Assembly: GCA_903813345.2 (NCBI GenBank)
Contig: CAIIXF020000009.1
Coordinates: forward strand, 10,908,030 to 10,972,029
Origin: Owenia fusiformis
Lineage: Eukaryota; Annelida; Polychaeta; Sabellida; Oweniidae
DNA length: 64,000 nucleotides
Direction of reading: 5' to 3'
Made by a program: the position numbers and the translations under genes. Below, one piece after another: positions 1 to 10,900 of the stretch; within the stretch, counting starts at the first letter, position 1, and the number at the start of each line of letters is the position of its first letter. Under the pieces are notes generated by a model. It did not search any database. It was not told where the DNA came from and saw nothing but the letters and a program-made list of their open reading frames with translations.

Positions 1-342
1 TCATGCAATTTCACCTGTGAAACTCCTTACAAAATGCGAGCCCATGTAAGGGAAACCCATAGATTGGGTACATCATGGGTCTGCAAAATATGTGGTGACA
101 CATTTCAGTCATATAAACTGAGAAAATCACATATAGCTAGAAAGCACCCTTCTATCATTCCTTGTGCATATTGTGGTAAGAAACTTGACCGCAAAAATAT
201 GGCCCAGCATGTTCGAGTACATACTGGGCATAAGCCTTACATCTGTGAACATTGTGGAGAGAAATTCGCACAGAGAAATTCCCTTAACTGGCATATGTCA
301 TCAAAACATTCTCACTTGGATGAAGAAAAAAAGATTTCCTAA
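1..342 (+). CDS. C2H2 zinc-finger protein, terminal exon (partial, 5' end outside window)
   Basis: The frame is open from base 1 and ends at a TAA at 340-342. It encodes the tail of a poly-zinc-finger, presumably DNA-binding, protein. Visible are the end of one finger (second Cys at codon 2, then the His pair), a complete CKICG finger (C-x2-C-x12-H-x4-H), a CAYCG finger with short C-x2-C-x11-H-x3-H spacing, a TGHKPY linker and a last CEHCG finger, followed by a lysine-rich tail. The order and sequence of the fingers match the terminal exons at 21470-22254, 44607-45430 and 63697-64000, so this is one of four paralogues in the window and the only one on the + strand. A 30-bp satellite begins about 380 bases downstream. 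Identity as a C2H2 exon is certain; target and function are unknown. Confidence 0.9.
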   Translation, partial: SCNFTCETPYKMRAHVRETHRLGTSWVCKICGDTFQSYKLRKSHIARKHPSIIPCAYCGKKLDRKNMAQHVRVHTGHKPYICEHCGEKFAQRNSLNWHMSSKHSHLDEEKKIS

Positions 343-723
343 AAAATCAAATCAGCTGAAAAGAAGAAATAAAAATTGGGTTTTGAAAAACTAAGATTAA
401 TATTTTACTGTATTTGTCACATGCTCTCCTGAAGGAGAAGATACAAGATGAGATGGAAATCATCAATTTTACGGAGTATCTCCCGTACCAAATCGGTTCT
501 GGAGCCTGCCCAGCGTCTATTTCGTGGCGTACCAACAAACGTTGTCACTCTATCCTCACCTCGATGGGCCAGATATAGAGAACTATTTTATTTCTATATT
601 TATTCAGAAAGTGTTATATTAAAAGCTCAATGATTGTTTATTGAATCAGCAATATGCAGGTATAAAGACGAAGCCTTCGCTTGGTTGGTGTTGGGTTGTT
701 TGGTTCATTAGTACTGTATGACA
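343..723. other. 3' flank of zinc-finger gene
   Basis: AT-rich sequence between the zinc-finger stop codon and the satellite array. An AATAAA lies at about 368-373, possibly the poly(A) signal but only about 25 bases after the stop. No convincing second gene: the short open frames here lack recognisable motifs. Confidence 0.4.
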
Positions 724-3213
724 TCTTTTGAGGTATGATCTTTCTTATGGCTCTCATGTGAGGTATGGCCTATCTTATGACTCTCATGTGAGGTATGATC
801 TATCTTATTGCTCTCTTTTGACGTATGATCTATCTTATGGCTCTCATGTGAGGTATGATCTATTTTAGGACTCCCTTTTGAGATAATCTTATGGCTCTCT
901 TTTGAGGTATGATCTATCTTATGGCTCTCTTTTGAGGTATGATCTATCTTATGGCTCTCATGTGAGGTATGATCTATCTTATGGCTCTCATTTGAGGTAT
1001 GATCTATTTTAGGACTCCCTTTTGAGATAATCTTATGGCTCTCTTTTGAGGTATGATCTATCTTATGGCTCTCTTTTGAGGTATGTTCTATCTTATGGCT
1101 CTCATGTGAGGTATGGCCTATCTAATGGCTCTCATGTGAGGTATGATCTATCTTATGGCTCTCTTTTGAGGTATGATCTATCTTATGGCTCTCATGTGAG
1201 GTTTGATCTATCTTATGGCTCTCATTTGAGGTATGATCTATCTTATGGCTCTCTTTTGAGGTGTGATCTATCTTATGGCTCTCTTTTGAGGTATGATCTA
1301 TCTTATGGCTCTCTTTTGAGGTATGATCTATCTTATGGCCCTCTTTTGAGGTATGGCCTATCTTATGGCTCTCATTTGAGGTATGATCTATCTTATGGCT
1401 CTCATGTGAGGTATGATCTATCTAAAGGCTCTCATTTGAGGTATGATCTATCTTACGGCCTTCTTTTGAGGTATGATCTTATGGCTCTCCTTTTAGGTAT
1501 AATCTATCTTATGACTCTCATTTGACATATGTTCTATCTTATGGCTCTCTTTTGAGGTATGATCTACCTTATGGCTCTCATGTGAGGTATGATCTAATGG
1601 CTCTCATTTGAGGTATGATCTATTTTATGGCTCTCTTTTGAGGTATGGTCAATCTTATAGCTCTCTTTTGAGGTATGATCTATCTTATGGCTCTCTTTTG
1701 AGGTATGGCCAATCATATGGCTCTCTTTTGAGATATGATCTATCTTATGGCTCTCTTTTGAGGTATGTCCTATCTTATTGCTCTCATTTTAGGTATGATT
1801 TATCTTATGGCTCTCTTTTGAGGTATGGTCTATCTTATGGCTCTCTTTTGAGGTATGGTCTATCTTATGGCTCTCTTTTGTGGTATGATCTATCTTATGG
1901 CTCTCTTTTGAGGTATGATCTATCTTATGACTCTCTTTTGAGGTACGATCTAGGCTACCTTATGGCTCTCATTTGAGGTTTGATCTATCTTATGGCTCTC
2001 TTTTGAGGTATGGTCTATCTTATGGCTCTCTTTTGTGGTATGATCTATCTTATGGCTCTCTTTTGAGGTATGATCTATCTTATGACTCTCTTTTGAGGTA
2101 TGATCTAGGCTACCTTATGGCTCTCATTTGAGGTTTGATCTATCTTATGGCTCTCTTTTGAGGTATGATCTATCTTATGGCTCTCTTTTGAGGTATGATC
2201 TATCTTACGGCTCTCATGTGAGGTTTGACCTATCTTATGGCTCTCATTTGAGGTATGATCTATCTTATGGCTCTCTTTTGAGGTGTGATCTATCTTATGG
2301 CTCTCTTTTGAGGTATGATCTATCTTATGGCTCTCTTTTGAGGTATGATCTATCTTATGGCCCTCTTTTGAGGTATGGCCTATCTTATGGCTCTCATTTG
2401 AGGTATGATCTATCTTATGGCTCTCATGTGAGGTATGATCTATCTAAAGGCTCTCATTTGAGGTATGATCTATCTTACGGCCTTCTTTTGAGGTATGATC
2501 TTATGGCTCTCCTTTTAGGTATAATCTATCTTATGACTCTCATTTGACATATGTTCTATCTTATGGCTCTCTTTTGAGGTATGATCTACCTTATGGCTCT
2601 CATGTGAGGTATGATCTAATGGCTCTCATTTGAGGTATGATCTATTTTATGGCTCTCTTTTGAGGTATGGTCAATCTTATAGCTCTCTTTTGAGGTATGA
2701 TCTATCTTATGGCTCTCTTTTGAGGTATGGCCAATCATATGACTCTCTTTTGAGATATGATCTATCTTATGGCTCTCTTTTGAGGTATGTCCTATCTTAT
2801 TGCTCTCATTTTAGGTATGATTTATCTTATGGCTCTCTTTTGAGGTATGGTCTATCTTATGGCTCTCTTTTGAGGTATGGTCTATCTTATGGCTCTCTTT
2901 TGTGGTATGATCTATCTTATGGCTCTCTTTTGAGGTATGATCTATCTTATGACTCTCTTTTGAGGTATGATCTAGGCTACCTTATGGCTCTCATTTGAGG
3001 TTTGATCTATCTTATGGCTCTCTTTTGAGGTATGATCTATCTTATGGCTCTCTTTTGAGGTATGATCTATTTCAGGACTCTCTTCTGAGATATGATCTAT
3101 CTTATGGCTCTCTTTTGAGGTTTGGCCTATCTTATGGCTCTAATTTGAGGTATGATATATCTTAGGACTCCCTTTTGAGATATGATCTATGTTATGGCTC
3201 TCTTTTGAGGTGT
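724..3213. repeat. 30-bp tandem satellite with 1,022-bp higher-order duplication
   Basis: About 80 head-to-tail copies of a 30-bp unit built on gaggtatgatctatcttatg followed by gctctctttt. Variant units carry catgtg or catttg in place of cttttg. Because 30 is a multiple of three, long frames reading (RYDLSYGSLL)n stay open, but they are by-products of the repeat. A block of about 1,022 bp is duplicated in tandem: 1200-1976 recurs almost unchanged at 2222-2998, including rare variants such as gatctaggctacc (near 1950, 2110 and 2972). The last units near 3060-3213 are more diverged. Confidence 0.95.
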
Positions 3214-4478
3214 TTTATGATGGTGGTGTCTATTAGTAGAGTTTTTGACTTGTTTGTATACTCCATGTGTTAGCTTAGATATATTTTCCAGTATTTGTGT
3301 TTTATAGGGATGGTGAATATGTATCAATTGGTGAATTTGTCCCTTCACTGCAAAAGTCTGTGACCGGATGCTAAAACGACGGGAACATTTTATTTACAAA
3401 ACATGATTTATACGTTTTTACAAAAGTGTCTTATACAGTTATAGGCCCATAGAGGGCCTGTGGTGATTTTGATAGTGTAACGTTGTCTTCTTTAATATGT
3501 AATTGTATTTTAACCCATGACACTATAATAAGATTAAAATAGATAAAAAATAAATAATACATCATATTTTGGTTAGATCGTTGTTGAAATTTGCTTTGGT
3601 TGTTTTGAATGTTGTCTCATCTTCATGGTAAAGTATGTTTTATTTTGATAGGTATACAATGGGAAAGTTATCAACTTATTTGTGTTAAGTTATATCACTT
3701 GGTGTTGGTATTCATTCTTGTATAGGCGTTGAGCACACTATCGCTAGGAATATGTAAACTATTGTTTACGTGTCATCTTCACATTACGTCTATAACATTT
3801 TAGTCGGCTCTCTATCAGATCCTATATTAGGAGTGGCTACAGTGCCGACACTTGGTTCTCTAGTGTACCCTACAAGGAGGGGCTAAAGTGCCGACATATA
3901 TTTGTTGGTACTCTAATGGATACACGGAGCATGGGCTCCGATAACGACATATGTCAGTACTCAGTACCCTTGATGACTGTCTCTTCAAAATGATGATTGA
4001 TTCTTTAATAATATTCCAGTTGAAGGATGGCATGTATGGCATTCAGTTGTTAGTGTGGATTTTTATATAGGCTATTTGAATTTGTATACATGTTAATATA
4101 AAATCTATATATGCAGACATATTTATGCCATGGTGTTCCCAACAATTGTTTTCCTTCAAATTTTTGTTGCATAAAAAGATGTTTCTATGAGATCAAAAAT
4201 TTTCAGAGTGATTCTAAGCGACGTTTGACCGGGTGGGGGGGGGGGTGGGGGTCGAGCAACGACCCCCTGGCTACGGCTTGTCATGTAGATTATATCCGTT
4301 CCTATACCCTTTACACTTTTCTTAGAAGAATTTTAATATTGGATCTCACAAATCGGGTTTTATTAAATAGAAAACTCATTTTCTAGTTGCATTTATTTAT
4401 TTTCCTCATGTTGAATAGTCAAAATAATAACGATTTTTTAGTTTTATTGTTTCATTGACGCCTGCATCGTCCAGTTAA
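3214..4478. other. Intergenic stretch, with probable 3' end of the SRCR gene
   Basis: AT-rich with no recognisable coding region. A homopurine/G-tract lies near 4231-4253. Near the right edge tttatt at 4392-4401 reads AATAAA on the minus strand, about 80 bases past the SRCR stop codon, and is a plausible poly(A) signal for that gene. Confidence 0.5.
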
Positions 4479-4930
4479 CTATTTGCAAATAACACCAGCA
4501 CTACCACTGTTGTGACAGAAATTGAAATCCATGTCAAAGTCAATACGGCTTCCAAAGAACTCCGATCGAGTGCAGTAACCATAAATATGATGATATTCAC
4601 CTTTGGATTCTAATAGAGAAAAGTCCAGATCAAAATCACATTTTCCGAGATGCGTTTCCTCGCCACTACAATTAACATTGGTTATCATTGCACCATTTCC
4701 AGAATCGTCACTATAGTGCTCATCGATGTAGACGTAAGCATACTGTAATCCCAACTGACGACACGCCACTCTTGCATCTTTCTCATCCCACCCGGATCCA
4801 CATACAGAATATGTCGGCCACCTGTCTACCAAATGGTGAACCATTACTTTACCCTTAAACTTGGACTTCCTACCATTTTCTTCTAACATTATCGGTAGTT
4901 TTCCACAAATAACACCGGCTCTCGAACCGT
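4479..4930 (-). CDS. SRCR gene, last exon
   Basis: Acceptor cctgtttcag just before 4930; the first two bases complete a Asp codon with the last base of the exon at 5082. It starts with the tail of one SRCR domain (SRAGVICG), then a full but long SRCR domain: [18 protein letters not shown], a [15 protein letters not shown] core and a C-terminal SAGVIC, ending in Lys and TAG (4479-4481). The region between the ETHLGKC and the final Cys is longer than usual and has extra aromatic and acidic residues. Confidence 0.9.
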
Positions 4931-7900
4931 CTGAAACAGGACGTTGTAACTACAGTATTTGGACAATTATTGAGGAAAATTTAATTCTGTCTAATAATTT
5001 GTTATAAATATAACAATAGTAATAAGATGAAGGAGTCGTTTGGGGATGGTTTAGACTTATTGAAATTAATAAAACGCATACCAGGACACGATACGTTATC
5101 ACCATGGTTGAAATGACACTCTGCTAGACTCCGTTCCTCTCCAGTACAATTGACATCGCTAATTATAATCTCATCCTCGCCATAACACTGCAGAAATGGG
5201 AATTTGTCAACGGTTGCGTCGATTGGGTCGTATCCTGTGAAAATGCATGTAACGCAACATTCATGATACTATCGTATTAGTAAGCACTAGGCCAAGTGAT
5301 TTTCAACAAATGTTCATATTAAAGGCTAACAAGACATAAACAAGCAAAATCTTACCACCTGCCATTTGTTACAGACGCCGACCGCCGACACCGTCCACAA
5401 AATAGTTAGAGACGCGAAATGCGCGAATTTAAATAGCGCGCGAAGTAATTATTTGTTCGTCTGCACATCGATGTGACTATAAAACAATATCCACGGATGC
5501 ACGGTGATATGACTTTCTACATGTTCTGGGGGGTCACTGTTTTTGTATGGTGTTAAACTGTATCAAAATTGGATATCTTATATTGTGTGATGATTAGCTA
5601 AAACTGATGTCGTATACATACAATACATAATGTTGATATTCACCCAATTGTCTGCATACAACTTGAGCTTCATTCCTAGTCCATGTATCTCCACATATCG
5701 TGTCCTCTTTTCTGCCATTCAGTGTAACAAGGCCATTTCTTTTATGATTGGTGTCTTTGAAATCGTAGCCAAATGCTTCAGGCTGCAGAAATTCGTGTAA
5801 TCCTGAATATAAGTTAAAAAAACTTAATAATAATACTAGTAATATATATTGAAATGATCTGAATTGAAGTAATTACCCTTTGGGGCTGCTGTGACCCCAG
5901 AACCCTGTGACCCTCATGATTAGTTGACCTGAGTGCAAGGTCACATTTGGGATCCTTTGTTCCATTCTAACGGGTAGATTGCTAGTTAAGAATATTGTAG
6001 TCGCATTATTTACCTGGGTCGTGGTCAAAGCAAGCAACACCAAAATCATAATATTCATCGTTGGAACATACGGCCACATGAAACGTACAAACGTCTAGCT
6101 TTTCACCTCGATTACAAAATATTTTTACTCCTGTAGCGGGCGTGCCTTTCTCGAAATGATTGTATTTGTAATATCTTGCATATTGTCGTGGGCGTCCGAT
6201 ATCTTCACAAATCGCTTGAGATTCCTGCTCAGAATCCGGCTCATACCTGTTATATACCAGAAAACGTTCACATACTTTTTTCCATTCATTTCTAATCTTT
6301 ATTTCTACACGCCCTGAATACTTGTCATGGCCTCCTACCAAACGTGCCTTTGTTGATTTATCTGTGCATCCCATATCCACGCCATTTTGTACCGATCTGC
6401 ATATATTTGCATCACCTTCAATAGATACAATTTTCCATTCCGTAAAGGTGCATTCATTTAGATTCCCCTCCTTCCCTGTACAATTCATGTCTGTTATTAT
6501 GACTCTTCTATAATCCTGTCTGTCATCATTGACACTAGAAAAGTCATACCGACGAGCCAAATAAGATCCAAAGTTTTGCCCATTTTTGGGATTGAATCCC
6601 AATTGTCGACATATCACCATTGCGCCTCCTTCATTCCAGTTACTATTACACATAGGTAGCCAATCATTTCCTATCTGTAGGGTCATTACCCCATGGGTGA
6701 ATCGTTGAAGCCGTACGCTCAGCTTTTTAAGCCCTTCTGCAATAATGAACTATCGTATATAGGGCATAGTCAATCGAGATGCAGAGACCAAGGTATACAC
6801 TGTTGAATTGCACCATTCACCCGATTTACAATGTGTCATTTTCAAAATGAAGTTTTTTACCTTTCTTATTTCGACAGGTTAGCAAATCCAACGTTACAGA
6901 AGCACAGGAATCAATTGGCGCTGATACACACTGGGATAATGTCTCTTCGTGACCCTGACATCGTTTGCCTTCTATATACCATCTCTCACCACTTGAATGA
7001 GTTGGATCTGATTCTGAAGCTATTACATCTGGGTATCGCCATTCCAAGCCGAGACTTCTACAAGCCACCATCAATGTAGGTGTGTTCCAATCTTTTAGAC
7101 ACATTCGCCTCCAACTATCCAAAAAGATAAAGAGTTGTCCAGTGTAAGAATTTGTCTTATACCTCAGTTGCAGCGGGGTCTTACATGTGACAAAGACAGG
7201 ATTCGGATTCACTTCGTCATGAATGGGTTCTCCCCATTTTATGTGATCACACGCTGTAATGTCGCTCTCATTTCCGTAGCAAAACACATCAAAAAACCAA
7301 GTTAAAGCGGTAGGCCTTTGTCTTTGTGGATTGTTAATAGTTTCGTATGCAAATTCATTTCCTTCAAATCCCAATTGTCGACAAACAATTTTAGCAGCTC
7401 TGTTAGTTCTCCACAATTCCCCAAAACTGTAGTATTGACTTGCGAATGATACACTGCCCCATACGCCAAATCTCTTCATTTGCAAAATGCCAGAATGCTG
7501 TGGTCCTTCAGAAAGATATAATTTTGGGATAGCACCTGAAAATGTGAGAAGCCATTTGTAAACTTATGTATAATCGGCTTTGTCCGCTGTGACGGAGCAT
7601 GTTATTTTTCGTAAAAACATAAAGAAAATCACACAATTTATTTTTAACTCATACGTTTCGTTGTACCAAAGAAAATTACTTACTCCATGCAAAAAGCGGG
7701 TAACTTTCACTTCTGTTTGAAGTCCAATAACGCTAGGAGAAAAACCTATTGAAAATGGCGCCGGAGTATCATACTCCAAAATGTACCATTTCTTGTTTAA
7801 CTTTTTAATGGCACGATAATATTTACATATGTTTTCAGCAGAACTATGGAGGTAATACTGAGACATTGATTAGGTCTTTTTAATTCTTTTGTAAAAAAAT

Positions 7901-10900
7901 AATGTTTACATTTTTTGTCTGCTGTGATGGAGCAGTTGCAAATGTGAACTGTGAAACTGCTCCGTCACAGCGGACAAAAAATGTAAAAAATAAATCGTGA
8001 AGTATTCTTAGAATGAAAAATAGCATGCTCCGTTACAGCGGACAAATCTTTCGATACCAGCCTGTGATAATACTGTAATATGTAATAGGTTTGTTAAAGC
8101 CAGACTCTTCCATCTGACGATCTCTTTGCACGGCAAAACATCAAGCTTATGCCAATGCACCGCGAAATGTCATACCTCTTAAATACCTTCCAAGTGGCAA
8201 ATTCAAAAATCTGCATATAAAACCCAAAGTGGATGTGAAACTGTACCGTCATGCATATTTAGCGGACAAAACATGTAAACATTCTTTAATTTTTATAAAA
8301 AATTAATGAAAAGATCCACTACATCTAGATCTCATTAGATTTATGCTGAAAACATGAGTAAAAATTTATTATCGTGCCATTGAAAATATAAAAAGAAATG
8401 CTACATTTCACTGGTCTGTATCAAGCGAAGGTAACGGCCGTAACCTTCGTAACTTAGATGGTGGGTGCTAATTGTCGATTGCATATTTTTTTTAGTTTTC
8501 ATCAAATTAAACTACTTTATAGTTGACGTTATGCTTTGATATTTGAACCAAATCAGGCTTAATGACATGGAAACTCTGGAGTATGATAATTTGTTCATAT
8601 ATCATGTGTTGGCGGTGGAAGATATCGTTGAACTGTGATACCTACGCATGGTAAATGAACAAATTATCATATATATCATATTCCAGAGTTTCCATGTCAT
8701 ATGTGCCTGATTTAGTTCAAATATCAAAGCATTACGTCGACTATAAAGTAGTTTAATTCGATGAATACTAAATTATCGAAATTGACACTTACCGATCGCC
8801 ATCTTTGATGCAAAGGCTACGGCCGTTACCTTCGCTTGATACTGACCAGTGACATTTGAGAGTATGATACTCTGGCGCCGCTTTCAATAGCTTTACTCTA
8901 GCGTTAGTGGACTTTAACAGAAGTGAAGGTTACCCGCAAATGATGAAGTAATTTAAGTTTTCCTAATATATGGTTTGCACTTAAAGACTTACGATGTTTT
9001 TTTTAGAAAATAACCATGACAAGAATGGTAAGCTAAAATATTCTTAAATCGAAACAATTTCAACCAAGGGGACCTTGAACAACATTGATTAATACAAGTA
9101 TCATGATTTGATAAAATCTAGATGTTTCAAGTTGTCTGCATCTTACCTTTAGGTTTATTAAAGCACTTCAGACTGGCATATTGGTTTGTTGTGCAAGGTA
9201 GGTAAGTTTTCCGGCTTTTGGTAATATGAGGCCTATCAATGCTACAGTAGCCATCATCACAGGCCCAAGAAACCCACCATGTTTCCATTTCCTTTTGGAT
9301 TGATCCCAAATAGCTATTACCAAATACAAACGGATTTTTAGATTTGATACCCAACAGATTACAAAAATATTTAGCGGCTCTCTGGTCTAGCGTGGAAGAA
9401 TAACAAACAGATCTCCATTTGCCCTGTATCTTGATTTCCAACCTTCCTGACGATTTGGTATTTTTCCATCTGAGGCGGACGATCGTCTTGCACGTGGCAA
9501 TTGCATCTTTATAGTCCTGTTGGAGCATTGGAAAGATATATTAAAGAATGAATATTCCAAATGTAATGAGGTGATTGATATAATAGACTTGTCCTTTATA
9601 TGTCAATTTTATTTATGTGCTAGCTATAGTATAGCACTGGCGGATCTGAGGGGGGGGGGGGCTGGGGGCCAAAAAAGTGGGCCTTTTTGGTCATTACTTA
9701 AAGGGCCGTTTAATTTCAGGCCACATTTTGAAGATAATGGGCCTCAAAATTTCAAAATTTGGGACCCCTTTGGGGTTTTAGGGGCCAACAATTTTTTCTC
9801 TAACCTGAGATTTGGGCCCTCCTTGTTGGTACCCAGATCCGCCCCTGTTTTCTTTCGACGGTGACAACTGACGGTACTGACAACTCGTGATATCTCGGAC
9901 CTACGGTAATTACTTTATATTGATCATAACTGTGAGATACTAGAAGTACTTACCCTTTCTTTACAGTCTAGACCCAAAGGATAATGTTTGCAATGTGAGA
10001 TGTGATCTTCTGTACCGTTACAATCGACCCTGTTTAAGGTGAAATTTCCAGATCCTTTTCCATATTGGGGATAGTTCTCATCCGGCAAGTGAAAATTATA
10101 CCAGCGAAGATGATCATCTTTAATTAAAGTTATATTCCATCGACTTGGACGTATATTTTGTATTTTTAATTTTTCCTTTGGAAACGCGATCTCACATTTA
10201 AGCGAATATTGATTGACGGGGTTTATTCAGGCCCCGCTGACATCGCGAGCAATGAGCTCATGTTAGAAGCGGGTCTAATTTGAGAGATAAGATAAAATTG
10301 AAATATAGAATGTTCCATGAAACTTCAGTAAGTGAAACTCAGTACAACTTTATATTATCGTACAATGGCCATCTCGATTGCATGGCAACAGCGTTCTTCA
10401 ACTATAACTCTATTTTACCAAATCTCTCAAGGCCCCGCTTCTAACATGAGCTCATTGCTCGCGATGTCAGCGGGAACTTACTCGCGATATACGGGGCCTG
10501 GATAGTCACCTTGAACTTGTTTGAGCTCAATTGATCCATTAACTCAAGGTTAGAAATGGTGGAGATACTAACAAAGGTCAACTGTGTAAAAAGTGGCGAT
10601 CAACTATGAAAATATTTTCTTCTCCCAGAAAATTTTTTTGGCAAAAACTCCTATACTTTACATTTAATCGATCTGAGTTCAAAGTGAGTTGGTTAGACTA
10701 TGACTTTGACTTCAAATTGTAATCGTCAACTCATATTGACAACGTGTGCTAGAAGTAGTGACATTTTGTCATGTTAATGCTTTGTAATTTTACATAATAT
10801 TTGGTTTGTGTAGTAGCCTAGAGAAAATTCTCAGGTTGACCAAAATGCATCTTGGATAAGAGTAATGCAACAAATAGGTTTTAAATAGCTAATAAATAGG

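Noticed and set aside
1046-2998. Long open frames of (RYDLSYGSLL)n
   Set aside because: They follow directly from a 30-bp tandem DNA repeat without stop codons; no start context, no splice signals and frame breaks between blocks.
7564-7866. 100-codon open frame
   Set aside because: Lies wholly inside an inverted repeat that recurs at 28200-29340; no protein motif.
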